Origin: Streptomyces sp. ICC1
Lineage (GTDB): Bacteria > Actinomycetota > Actinomycetes > Streptomycetales > Streptomycetaceae
Length of the DNA stretch: 64,000 nt
NCBI RefSeq assembly: GCF_003287935.1
Contig: NZ_CP030287.1
Coordinates: 4,182,267-4,246,266, forward strand
Reading direction: 5' to 3'
Shown here: piece after piece, positions 30,275-38,890 of the stretch
Layout of the letters: each line of letters begins with the position of its first letter
How positions within the stretch are numbered: position 1 is the first letter of the stretch
Program-made: the position numbers and the translations under genes
The notes under the pieces: model-generated
Seen by the model: only the letters and a program-made list of their open reading frames with translations
What the model was told of the DNA's origin: nothing
Database searches by the model: none

Positions 30275-31059
30275 GACGTCCGCCCGCGCGCGTCGAAGTC
30301 CTTCATCCGGTCCAGGACCTGATCGGCGGTGGGCCCGTGCATCTCGTCCACGATCCGGCCGTCGGCCAGGAAGATGACGCGGTCCGCATACGAGGCGGCG
30401 ACCGGGTCGTGGGTGACCATGACGATCGTCTGCCCCAGCTCGTCCACCGAGCGGCGCAGGAAGCCGAGCACCTCGGCGCCGGCCCGGGAGTCGAGGTTTC
30501 CGGTCGGCTCGTCGCCGAAGATGATCGCGGGACGGGCGGCCAGCGCGCGGGCGACCGCCACACGCTGCTGCTGGCCGCCGGAGAGCTCGGTGGGCCGGTG
30601 CTTGAGGCGGCCCGCCAGGCCCACCGTCTCCACGACCCGGTTCAGCCACTCCGCATCGGGCTTGCGGCCCGCGATGTCCATCGGGAGCGTGATGTTCTCC
30701 AGGGCGTTCAGCGTCGGCAGCAGGTTGAACGCCTGGAAGATGAAGCCGATCCGGTCCCGGCGCAGCTGCGTCAGCTTCTTGTCCTTCAGACCGGTGATCT
30801 CGGTCTCGTCCAGGAAGATCTGGCCACTGCTCACCGTGTCCAGGCCGGCCAGGCAGTGCATCAGCGTGGACTTGCCGGAGCCCGACGGGCCCATGATCGC
30901 GGTGAACTGCCCGCGATGGATGTCCACGTCGACCGAGTCGAGGGCGACGACGCGCGTCTCCCCGGAGCCGTAGGCCTTGACGACCTGCCGCGCTCGCGCC
31001 GCGACGGCTCCATGCCCTCCAGTACCCCCGTGCCTGGTTTCGGTCATAGCCGTTGTCAC
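30271..31059 (-). CDS. ABC transporter ATP-binding protein, MacB/LolD type
   Basis: A 262-residue ATPase with Walker A GPSGSGKST, Q-loop FIFQAFNLLPTLNALENI, signature LSGGQQQRVAVARAL, Walker B IIFGDEPTGNLD and switch VTHDP, all intact. The LLPTLNALENITLP stretch and EPTGNLDS mark the MacB/LolD/FtsE group that pairs with FtsX-type permeases such as its overlapping neighbour. The GTG at 31059 has GAGGGG upstream; an ATG at 31047 is the alternative. Confidence 0.92.
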   Translation of the reverse strand: MTTAMTETRHGGTGGHGAVAARARQVVKAYGSGETRVVALDSVDVDIHRGQFTAIMGPSGSGKSTLMHCLAGLDTVSSGQIFLDETEITGLKDKKLTQLRRDRIGFIFQAFNLLPTLNALENITLPMDIAGRKPDAEWLNRVVETVGLAGRLKHRPTELSGGQQQRVAVARALAARPAIIFGDEPTGNLDSRAGAEVLGFLRRSVDELGQTIVMVTHDPVAASYADRVIFLADGRIVDEMHGPTADQVLDRMKDFDARGRTS

Positions 31060-31379
31060 GGTGTTTCCCCTCGCTCGTTTCGTACGGTCCGTCGGTTCAC
31101 TCGAAGTCTCTTGGGCGGGGGGCTTCGGCGCGCTGGTGCCAAGCGCCGTATCCATACGGGTGCTAGCCCTACCCCCCGGCTTCCCGCCCTGTAGTAACCA
31201 GTTAAGGACCGCTCCGGCCGGACTTCCTCCTCCGCCGGGACGAAGCGTCCCTGGATCCTTGTGAGGAGCAACCCCTAGGGGATCTCGGCCCTACGGACGA
31301 GGCGTTCTCAGGGGTTACCTTCCCGTGACGCGGCGGTGAGAGGGTGTTCGCGCAGGTAGGCGCGGGGGAAAGGCAGTTC

Positions 31380-33023
31380 ATGGACTCAGGGGACAGCCCG
31401 GGCACGAGCACCGGCACCGGAGGCGGCTCCAGCACCGGATCCGGCGACGGCCCGGGCACCGGCGACGGCTCCGCGGGCACACCCGGCGGCATACCCGCCG
31501 CCGGCTCCCCGGCGGGCGGCGCGGCCCCGCCCGGGCGGCCCCGTACCGCCGTCGTCGCCGCGCTGATGCTGACCATGGGGCTCGTCTCGCTCGACGCGGC
31601 CATCGTCTCCACCGCCGTGCCGCAGATCGTCGGAGACCTCGGCGGCTTCGCCGTCTTCTCCTGGATCTTCTCCGGCTACATCCTGGCCGGAACCGTCACC
31701 CTGCCCGTCTACGGCAAGCTCTCCGACACCTACGGCCGAAAACCCGTCCTGCTCCTCGGCATCAGCCTCTTCCTGCTCGGCTCCCTGCTGTGCGCGGCCG
31801 CCTGGAACATGGCCGCCCTCATCGCCTTCCGGATCCTCCAGGGCCTCGGCGGCGGCGCCCTCCAGGGCACCGTCCAGACCCTGGCCGCCGACCTCTACCC
31901 CCTCAAGGAACGGCCGCGCATCCAGGCCCGGATGTCCGTGGTGTGGGCCACCTCGGCACTGGCCGGCCCCGCGCTCGGCGGGCTGATCGCCTCGTACGCC
32001 GACTGGCGCTGGGTCTTCCTGCTCAACCTGCCGCTCGCCTCCGGCGCCCTGTGGATCATCAACCGCCACCTGGTCGAGCCCACCCGGCCCCCCGGCCGCA
32101 GCGGCCCCGTCGACTGGGCGGGAGCACTCGCCGTCTTCGCCTGCGGCGGACTGCTCCTCTTCGCGCTGGTCGAAGGCGGGGTCGCCTGGCCCTGGCTGTC
32201 CGCGCCCTCGCTGGGCCTGCTGGCCACCAGCGCGGCACTGGCCGCGCTGGTCGTCCGCATCGAACGCCGCGCCGCACAGCCGATCCTGCCCGGCTGGGTG
32301 TGGCGCCGGCGCACCATCGCCGCCGTCAACCTCGCCATGGCCGCACTCGGCCTGCTGATGGTCGCCCCGATGGTGTTCATGCCCATGTACGCCCAGACCG
32401 TGCTCGGACTCGGCCCCACCGGAGCCGGGCTGGTCACCTCCGCGATGACCCTGAGCTGGCCCATCTCCGCGGCCCTCGCCCAGCACGTCTACCGGCGCAT
32501 CGGCTTCCGCAACACCGCCGCCACCGGGGTCTCGCTGGCCGCCGTGATCCTGTGCTCCTTCACCCTGCTCCCCTACCCCGCCGCGCCCTGGCAGCCCGCG
32601 GTGATCATGCTGCTGCTCGGTGCGGCCCTCGGCCTGTTCCAACTGCCGCTGATCGTCGGGGTCCAGTCCACGGTGGGCTGGGCGGAGCGCGGCACCACCA
32701 CCGCCTCCGTACTGTTCTGCCGCAACGTCGGCCAGAGCATCGGAGCCGCACTGCTCGGGGCCGTGGCCAACGCCACCATCGCCGGCCGGCTGGCGGACGC
32801 CCCCGTGCCCGGACTGCCGACCCGCCTGGACGACGTGTCCCAGGCCCTGGACCAGCCGCACCTGCTGTCACCGGCCGCCGCCGAGTACCTGCGCCAGGCG
32901 GTGGCCGCCGCCGGGGACCACATCTTCGCCGGCGCCACGGTGGCGGCGGTGGCGGCCGCGCTGGTGCTGCTGCTGGTGGCGCCGCGACGGTTCCCCGTAC
33001 TGCCGGAGCAGCGCGAACCGTGA
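31380..33023 (+). CDS. MFS drug/metabolite exporter, DHA2 (14-helix) type
   Basis: A 547-residue efflux pump. A low-complexity glycine/serine/threonine-rich tail of about 50 residues (STGTGGGSSTGSGDG) precedes the first helix. The membrane part has SLDAAIVSTAVPQIVGDLGG, the motif-A loop GKLSDTYGRKPVLLLG and ILQGLGGGALQGTVQTLAAD, as in QacA/EmrB-type pumps. Fourteen helices are expected from the length. GGGGGAAAGG precedes the ATG at 31380. The substrate is unknown; no regulator lies beside it. Confidence 0.9.
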   Translation: MDSGDSPGTSTGTGGGSSTGSGDGPGTGDGSAGTPGGIPAAGSPAGGAAPPGRPRTAVVAALMLTMGLVSLDAAIVSTAVPQIVGDLGGFAVFSWIFSGYILAGTVTLPVYGKLSDTYGRKPVLLLGISLFLLGSLLCAAAWNMAALIAFRILQGLGGGALQGTVQTLAADLYPLKERPRIQARMSVVWATSALAGPALGGLIASYADWRWVFLLNLPLASGALWIINRHLVEPTRPPGRSGPVDWAGALAVFACGGLLLFALVEGGVAWPWLSAPSLGLLATSAALAALVVRIERRAAQPILPGWVWRRRTIAAVNLAMAALGLLMVAPMVFMPMYAQTVLGLGPTGAGLVTSAMTLSWPISAALAQHVYRRIGFRNTAATGVSLAAVILCSFTLLPYPAAPWQPAVIMLLLGAALGLFQLPLIVGVQSTVGWAERGTTTASVLFCRNVGQSIGAALLGAVANATIAGRLADAPVPGLPTRLDDVSQALDQPHLLSPAAAEYLRQAVAAAGDHIFAGATVAAVAAALVLLLVAPRRFPVLPEQREP

Positions 33024-33156
33024 GGACGGGAACCGTGGGGCCAGGAACGGCGGGGACGGCAACGGCGGGGACGGGAACGGCGGTGGCCGGGCGGCGACTT
33101 GTCATGCCCGGACCCAAGCGGTAACTCTCTGCGGAGACACGATCCCGGGGGGACCC

Positions 33157-33963
33157 ATGCTTTCCGCACTCTGCGCACTCGCCTTACTCGCCGCGCTGGC
33201 CGGCCCCATCACCCTGCGCCTCATGCGCCACCCAGGCTTCGTCACCGGCCGCGACGGACGCCTCTCCACCTCGACCACCCTGGCCCTGGCCTGGACGGTC
33301 ATCCTCATCTGGCTGCTGCTCACCACCCTGGCCTACGGGCTCACCGCCGGCGGCGGCACCGGCTGGTTCCAGGGCTCCGACGGCCCCCTGTCCAACCTGA
33401 CCACCGTCTACCTCCCGCTCCTCGGCGGCCCCTACGCCGCCCTGATCGCGGCGAAGACCGTGGTCGGCATGCGCGTGGAGAACGGCACCATGGCCAAACC
33501 CGCGCCCAAGGGCACCAAGCGGCGCCCGCTGCGCGACCTGATCGCCAACGACGGCGGCCGCACGGACCTGGTCGACCTCCAGTACGTCGCACTCAGCGCG
33601 GTCACGATGCTGTACGTGGTGGCGTTCTTCGTCGCGGACGTCGGCGGCGGCCTCCCGAGGATTCCCACCGAGATGTGGGCGCTGACCGGGGCGCCGGCCG
33701 GCGCCTACCTGCTCAACAAGATGGCGACACGGGCCACTCCGGTCATCACGCGCGTCTCCGTGAACGAGGGGCTGCTGACCGTCGAGGGCGGCGGCTTCGG
33801 CGACCACCCGCGGATCGAGGTCGACGGCACCGTTCTGGCGACCGCCGCCACCGCGACGGGAGCCGCCGCGCCGCTCCCGGCCACGGCGCCGCCCGCCTTC
33901 AGCGTGGTGGTCACCACCCGGGGCCTGCGCAGCGACCCGGCCCGGTACGCCCCCACGAGCTGA
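33157..33963 (+). CDS. Membrane protein of unknown function with a TTA codon
   Basis: A 268-residue protein I do not recognise. It has membrane segments at 1-20, about 43-65 (STTLALAWTVILIWLLLTTL), about 90 and about 150-170, then a predicted beta-rich C-terminal domain (VNEGLLTVEGGGFGDHPRIE) resembling an IPT-like binding fold. Codon 10 (33184-33186) is TTA, the rare leucine codon read by the bldA tRNA, so expression is probably tied to development. It is followed by GC-rich repeats and a possible terminator (33964-34079). Confidence 0.75.
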   Translation: MLSALCALALLAALAGPITLRLMRHPGFVTGRDGRLSTSTTLALAWTVILIWLLLTTLAYGLTAGGGTGWFQGSDGPLSNLTTVYLPLLGGPYAALIAAKTVVGMRVENGTMAKPAPKGTKRRPLRDLIANDGGRTDLVDLQYVALSAVTMLYVVAFFVADVGGGLPRIPTEMWALTGAPAGAYLLNKMATRATPVITRVSVNEGLLTVEGGGFGDHPRIEVDGTVLATAATATGAAAPLPATAPPAFSVVVTTRGLRSDPARYAPTS

Positions 33964-34079
33964 CCGCCGGCGGGGCCGCGCCCCGACCCCGGCGGGGCCG
34001 CAAGACCCGGCCCCGCCGCCGGTCAGCCCTCGGAGGTCAGCCCTCCGCTGTCGGCCCGCCTGAGGTCGGCCCGCCGCGG
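33964..34079. other. Convergent intergenic region with short repeats
   Basis: The gap holds an inverted GGCGGGGCC/GGCCCCGCC pair that could terminate either gene, and a degenerate repeat of GGTCAGCCCTC units (about 34020-34090). No gene is visible. Confidence 0.45.
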
Positions 34080-34952
34080 TCAGCCCTCCGCCGGGGCCCG
34101 GCCCGTCAGGGCGGCCAGGCTCGAGCGGACGTGGTTCATGTGCGCCCGCATCTCGTCCTGGGACTCCGTGTGCTCGCGCAGGATCCGGTCCGTCTCCCGG
34201 CCGAGCCGCTCCTCCGTCACCCGCGCCTCCGCGATCAGCTCCGCGCCCCGCGCCTCCGCGTCCTCCTGGCCGTGCCGCGCCGCCTCCTGCGTCTGCGCGA
34301 ACCCCCGCTTCGCCTCCGCCAGCCGGGATTCCGCGTACCGCTCCAACTCGGCGTGCCGGGCCTCCAGCTCCGCCTCCCGCGCCGCCAGCTCCCGCTCCGC
34401 CGCGTCCCAGCGCTCCGCGTGCTCCTGCTCGCGCTCCGCGAGCAGCGCCTCGGCCCGGCGCGCCATCTCCGCCAGCCCTGCCTGCGCCTCCGCCCGCCAC
34501 GCCTCCGCGTCGTCGCGCGCCTCGGTCCGCGCGTCGTCCGCCTCCCGGCCCGCCCGCAACAGCCCCTGCCGGGCCCGGACCTCGGTCTGCTCGCGCACCG
34601 CGTCCGCGTCGGTCCGCGCCAGCTGCGCCACCCGGTCGGCGTGCGCCTCGGCGGCGCCCGTCGCCGCCAGCGCGTCCGCCCGCGCGTCCGCCCGCAGCGT
34701 GTCGACCTCCTCCTCGGCCAGCAGCAGGATCCGCCGGGCCCGCTCGCTCAGCTCGTCGTACCGCTGCGGGGCCAGCCCCGAGACCTCCGCCCGCAGCCGC
34801 TCCGCCTCCGCTTCCATCCGCTTGGCCAGCACGGTCAGCCGGGCCACCCGCTCCCAGGCCTCGTCCCGGCTCCCCGACAGCCGCGCGAGATACCGGTCCA
34901 CCTCTTCCATCCGGTAGCCGCGGCCGCGCACGGTCGTAAAGGGTGCACTCAT
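34080..34952 (-). CDS. DivIVA-like coiled-coil protein
   Basis: A 290-residue protein. The first 35 residues look like a DivIVA membrane-binding N-domain (TTVRGRGYRMEEVDRYLARL). The rest is almost wholly alanine/glutamate/arginine-rich coiled coil (RILLLAEEEVDTLRADARAD, AELEARHAELERYAESRLAE). Related Streptomyces proteins are often annotated as cellulose-binding proteins and resemble the Scy/FilP polarity group. A role in polar growth or cytoskeletal scaffolding is likely by resemblance only. It stands alone, followed upstream by the SUKH genes. Confidence 0.8.
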   Translation of the reverse strand: MSAPFTTVRGRGYRMEEVDRYLARLSGSRDEAWERVARLTVLAKRMEAEAERLRAEVSGLAPQRYDELSERARRILLLAEEEVDTLRADARADALAATGAAEAHADRVAQLARTDADAVREQTEVRARQGLLRAGREADDARTEARDDAEAWRAEAQAGLAEMARRAEALLAEREQEHAERWDAAERELAAREAELEARHAELERYAESRLAEAKRGFAQTQEAARHGQEDAEARGAELIAEARVTEERLGRETDRILREHTESQDEMRAHMNHVRSSLAALTGRAPAEG

Positions 34953-35062
34953 GCTGGAAGCGCCTCTCTCGCGGGGATCCCTGCCAAGGATGCGTCATTT
35001 GCTCCCAGAAGCCCGAATGGCCGGGCCGGAACCCCGTTCGAGGGTCCCAACCCGGCCACGCG

Positions 35063-35105
35063 CGACGAGCGACGAGCGACGAGCGACTGATCGCAGACCG
35101 ATCAG
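35063..35105. repeat. Short tandem repeat in an intergenic gap
   Basis: Several copies of a GACGAGC/GCGACGA unit are followed by a GATCGCAGACCGATC inverted pair, in the gap between the SUKH-4 gene stop and the DivIVA-like gene start. It may include the terminator of the SUKH-4 gene. Confidence 0.45.
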
Positions 35106-35112
35106 CGACCGG

Positions 35113-37644
35113 TCACAGCAGTCCGTCCCACATCTGCTCCAGCAGCACCGACCACCAGTTCTCCGGCGACGCCAGCGCCGCACTGTCCAGCCCCGCCAGA
35201 TTCGCCTGGAAATCGCCGGTCCAGCGGCCCGCCTGCTCCGGCGTCAGATGCTGGCGCAGCCGCCACATGTGGCCCAGCAACGCCAGCGACCGCACGAACT
35301 GCGGCAGCGAGGAGTTCACGAACTGCGGGGGCACCGGAGCACCGCCCGGACCGGCCTCCACCGGCACCGCCACGATGTGCGCCGTCCCGTACTGCACGCA
35401 CAGCGCCTTGCCGAAGTCGCTGCCCACCACCAGGTACGAGCCCGCGTCCGACGCCGGCTGCACCTGCCGCTGCGCCGCCAGCTCGGCCAGCGTCGGCAGC
35501 GGAGCACCCGGCACCGCCTGCGCCCAGAAGAACGGCCCGAAATCGACCGGCAGACCCGACCACATCAGCGTCTGCGCCACGATCTCCGGCACGCCCTGCC
35601 GCGACACCGCACGCTGCTCGAACCGGAACACGCCCTGCGGGCCGAACGCCCCCGCCAGCTCCTGCGCGATCGCGTCCAGCGGGATCGCCGGCTGCAGCGG
35701 CACCTGCGGCAGCGGCGCACGCACCGGCGCGGGGCGCGCCGGACCGTCCGCCACCTGATGCAGCTCGCCCTGATGGGTCAGCAGGTGCCGCATGCCCTGC
35801 TGCCGGCCCGCGTGGTCCGTCCCGTACGGGGCCACGCTCGTGATCCGCACCTGCGGCCAGGTCTCCCGGATCATGCGGGCGCAGTAGCCGCCGGGCAGCT
35901 CGCAGGAGGCCAGCTCGGTGTGCAGCTCCAGCACCTGCTGCGGCGGCACGTTCATCGCCCGCAGCTCGTACAGGATCTGCCACTCCGGGTGCGGAGTACC
36001 GGGCGCGGAGCGGCGGATGAGCTGCTGCTCCGAGCCGTCGGGCGCGCGGTAGCGCAGCACCGCCTGGTAGCCGGGTCCCACCGTGGGCACGCCCGGGGCC
36101 TGCGGCACGGGTACGGGTGCCTGCGGCGCCGGACCGGGCGGACCGGGAGGCGCGGGCCGCCCCACCACGGCCGGACCGGCCAGCATCGTCGCGGCGTGGT
36201 CCAGCCCGGCTCCGGGCGCGCCCGGAGCCCCGGGCGGACCGGGCGGCTGCGGTACGCCGGGACCCGCGAGCATGGTGGCCGCGTGGTGCGCGCCGGCGCC
36301 GGGGGCGCCGGGCGGACCGGGAGGCGCGGGCTGCTGCCCGGCGCCCGGAACCCCGGGAGGGCCCGGCGGCGCGGGCTGCTGCGGTCCACCGGGGCTCGCC
36401 AGCATGGTGGCGGCGTAAGCGGCTCCGCTCCCGCCGGACGAACCGGACGAGCCGGGCGCCCCCGGCGGGCCGGGAGGCGCGGGCGGCTGCCCGGTGACGG
36501 ACGGACCGGCCAGCATCGTCGCCGCGTGGTCCAGTCCGCCGCCCGGCGCGCCGGGGGCGCGGGGCGGACCCGGAGGAGCCGGCTGCTGCGGCCCGCCGGG
36601 GCTCGCCAGCATGGTGGCCGCGTAGGACGGGGACTCCGCACCGGAGCCGCCGGATCCACCCGGAGCACCCGGGGCACCGGGCGGACCCGGCGGCGTCACG
36701 GACCCGGAGCCCGGCCGGTTGACCCGGGCCTTGCTCGTCGGCGCGTCGGCGATGTCACCCGAGGCCGAACCCGGCCCGGAAGCCCGTGCGGACCCCGCGG
36801 AGCCCGCGTTCGGGTCCAGCGCGGGCACGACGGCCGTCTTCGGCAGCGCGCTGCCCCTCGGCATCAGCGTCGTGCGCGCCTCCGGACCCGGCCCGGACGG
36901 CGCCGGGGCGTCGTCCACGTCCGACCCGGACAGCGGCGGCGCGAACACCGTCGCCGGCAGCGGCACGGACACCGAGTCCGCGCCGGGGTTCACATCGGTG
37001 CCGGCCCACGGCGTGGCCCCGACCGGGACCCCGTCGTTGGCGGTCGGCTCGTACGGCACCTCGCCCCCGCGCCGCAACGGCACGGGCTGCGGCTGCGACT
37101 CGGCAGCCGCTGGCTCGGACGCGACCGGGGCAGCCGGGGCGGAAGAGGCGGAAGACCCTGAAGAGGCCGAAGAGGCGGAAGCAGGAACGGCAGAACCCAC
37201 CGGATCGGCGGGCACGACCGGTGATGCGACCGGTGTGACCGGTGCAACCGGTGCGGCCGGCGTCGCCGGCGGAATCCCCGCCCGGTCCGCCGCCTCCTGC
37301 AGCCACTCCGGCGGACTCAGCATGAAGGAGGTCTGCTCCGAGTCGATCCGCGGCACCGGGACCGAAGCCTCGGCCGGCGCGGCCGAAGCCCCGTACTCCT
37401 CCTCGTACCGGCGGATCACCTCACCCACCGGCAGCCCCGGCCACAGCGTCACCTCACCGCTGTCCCGCGCGATGACCAGCCGCTGGCGGCCCGCACCGGA
37501 CACCGGCCCGGCCGCGCGGTCCTCGGCCCACACCACGAAACCGAGTCCGAACTCCCGTACCCGCACCTCGCGGTGCTGGTACGCGGGCACGTCCCCGTTG
37601 ATCCATTCCTCGGCGCGCTCCTGCGCCTGCGCAAACGTCACCAT
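35113..37644 (-). CDS. Imm35-like / collagen-like repeat / deaminase-like / SUKH-4-like multidomain protein
   Basis: An 843-residue mosaic. Residues 1-90 resemble the YrhB/Imm35 immunity fold (MVTFAQAQERAEEWINGDVP, GLGFVVWAED, GEVTLWPGLPVGEVIRRYEE). Residues 130-515 are low complexity, with five YAATMLASP or HAATMLAGP units separated by PPGPPGAPG stretches. Residues about 525-640 look like a nucleic-acid deaminase domain of the type found in bacterial toxins, with HPEW and ELASCELPGGYCARM as candidate zinc ligands. Residues about 660-843 fit SUKH-4 (FFWAQAV, SDFGKALCVQYGTAHIVAVP, FVNSSLPQFVRSLALL). No signal peptide is present. Start at 37644 is chosen because MVTFAQAQ begins the Imm35-like fold. 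It follows the WHH-nuclease gene by 7 bases. Domain names are from memory of the families; activity is unknown. Confidence 0.75.
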   Translation of the reverse strand: MVTFAQAQERAEEWINGDVPAYQHREVRVREFGLGFVVWAEDRAAGPVSGAGRQRLVIARDSGEVTLWPGLPVGEVIRRYEEEYGASAAPAEASVPVPRIDSEQTSFMLSPPEWLQEAADRAGIPPATPAAPVAPVTPVASPVVPADPVGSAVPASASSASSGSSASSAPAAPVASEPAAAESQPQPVPLRRGGEVPYEPTANDGVPVGATPWAGTDVNPGADSVSVPLPATVFAPPLSGSDVDDAPAPSGPGPEARTTLMPRGSALPKTAVVPALDPNAGSAGSARASGPGSASGDIADAPTSKARVNRPGSGSVTPPGPPGAPGAPGGSGGSGAESPSYAATMLASPGGPQQPAPPGPPRAPGAPGGGLDHAATMLAGPSVTGQPPAPPGPPGAPGSSGSSGGSGAAYAATMLASPGGPQQPAPPGPPGVPGAGQQPAPPGPPGAPGAGAHHAATMLAGPGVPQPPGPPGAPGAPGAGLDHAATMLAGPAVVGRPAPPGPPGPAPQAPVPVPQAPGVPTVGPGYQAVLRYRAPDGSEQQLIRRSAPGTPHPEWQILYELRAMNVPPQQVLELHTELASCELPGGYCARMIRETWPQVRITSVAPYGTDHAGRQQGMRHLLTHQGELHQVADGPARPAPVRAPLPQVPLQPAIPLDAIAQELAGAFGPQGVFRFEQRAVSRQGVPEIVAQTLMWSGLPVDFGPFFWAQAVPGAPLPTLAELAAQRQVQPASDAGSYLVVGSDFGKALCVQYGTAHIVAVPVEAGPGGAPVPPQFVNSSLPQFVRSLALLGHMWRLRQHLTPEQAGRWTGDFQANLAGLDSAALASPENWWSVLLEQMWDGLL

Positions 37645-37651
37645 CGAGCCG

Positions 37652-38659
37652 TCACCCCTCCACCGGCGCCGAAGCCGACGCACCGCCCGCCACGGGAACC
37701 GCGCGCGCGAATCCGCCGTCCACCATCAGACCGGCCACCGTTTCCAGCTCCGGCGGATTGCCCGCCAGCCGCTCCAGGAAGGCATCGAAATCCGTACCGC
37801 ACGGCAGCAGCAGCCGCTCCACGCGCTCCTGGACCGACCAGCCGTCCTGGTCGCGCGCGTCGTCGTACGGAGAGAACCAGACCGAGCCGAGCGCGTCGCC
37901 GCGCACCTTCACCGCGACGAGCCCGCCCTGCGCGAAGGCCACGCACAGATAGTCCTTCGTCAGGTGGTCCCGCAGACACTTGTTCACGTAGACGAGGTCG
38001 TTGACCGCCGCCTCCTCGCGCACCGTGAAGAACGGCTGGTCCACCAGCAGGCCCAGCGCCACGTCCAGCCCGGCGCCCACCGGCGCGCAGCCGCCCGCCG
38101 CCTTCAGGAACGAGCGGTACGCCTCCGGCAGCCGGTAGCCGAGGTCCTCCTCGACCCCCTGCACCTGCGCCTCGGACACCGAGACCACCGACTTCGGCAG
38201 CCCCAGGTGCACCGGGCGCACCTCCTGCAACGTCCGCGTCCCGCGCTTCTCGTGGTCCACCGCCGCCGTCACCAGACCGGCGTGGTGCCGCAGCAGCGCC
38301 TTCACCTCGACCGGGACCAGCTCCATCCGGCGCGTGCCCGCCACGTGGTGCCAGGTCCAGCCGTGCGGGGTCGCCACCGGGCCGACCGTGTCCCACAGTT
38401 CGTGACCGGTCGCCCGCATGGCGGCGTTCGCGGACACGCAGTCCGTCAGCCGCAGCTCGTCCACGCCGAAGCCCTCCGGCGGTTCGGCGATCTCCACCGC
38501 CGCCCGCGCGTAGGGCGCGAAGTCGGGATGCCCGTTCGCGTCGATGCGGACCCCGTGGGGATGGCGCGCGGCCCGGACGGGGTCCGGGAAATGCACGACC
38601 TGCCCCGAATAAGCGGCGTTGGGTGGCGCGGCCTGCTGCCCGAGCCGACCTGTCGTCAT
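37652..38659 (-). CDS. WHH-type HNH nuclease domain fused to SUKH (SMI1/KNR4)
   Basis: A 335-residue protein. The N-terminal 130 residues follow the pattern of the HNH/EndoVII 'WHH' nucleases of polymorphic toxins: GVRIDANGHPDFAPYARAAV, LTDCVSANAAM, GWTWHHVAGTRRMELVPVEV with W103-H104-H105, and LLRHHAG with H125-H126. Residues 160-335 form a SUKH domain (VEEDLGYRLPEAYRSFLKAA, LGSVWFSPYDD), the fold usually found in immunity proteins against such nucleases. Toxin-like and immunity-like halves are thus in one chain, without secretion signals. It is the first gene of a pair with the deaminase/SUKH-4 protein. Similar pairs occur in many Streptomyces; no function is established as far as I know. 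Confidence 0.8.
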   Translation of the reverse strand: MTTGRLGQQAAPPNAAYSGQVVHFPDPVRAARHPHGVRIDANGHPDFAPYARAAVEIAEPPEGFGVDELRLTDCVSANAAMRATGHELWDTVGPVATPHGWTWHHVAGTRRMELVPVEVKALLRHHAGLVTAAVDHEKRGTRTLQEVRPVHLGLPKSVVSVSEAQVQGVEEDLGYRLPEAYRSFLKAAGGCAPVGAGLDVALGLLVDQPFFTVREEAAVNDLVYVNKCLRDHLTKDYLCVAFAQGGLVAVKVRGDALGSVWFSPYDDARDQDGWSVQERVERLLLPCGTDFDAFLERLAGNPPELETVAGLMVDGGFARAVPVAGGASASAPVEG

Positions 38660-38890
38660 GGCGGTAGCCCCCTGCTGGATCTGGCTGGTTCACCACAGCC
38701 TATGTGCTCCGGCAAGGGCCTCACCCGCTCTCGAGCGGGGCACCCGCGCGACAGCCGGGAAGATCCGAATTGATACGAATATTCGACCCCGCTTCCACAT
38801 GTCAGGGGACATTTGACAGGCTGTCCCCGCAGCACGGGGGCGTGCGCGACAGCGGTTCACCACCGCAGCCACGGGAGGGAGAGCGCAACC

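Noticed and set aside
36083..36720. Genuine collagen-like structural protein
   Set aside because: The Gly-Pro-Pro stretches are short and interrupted by AATMLA units, inside an intracellular multidomain protein without a signal peptide.
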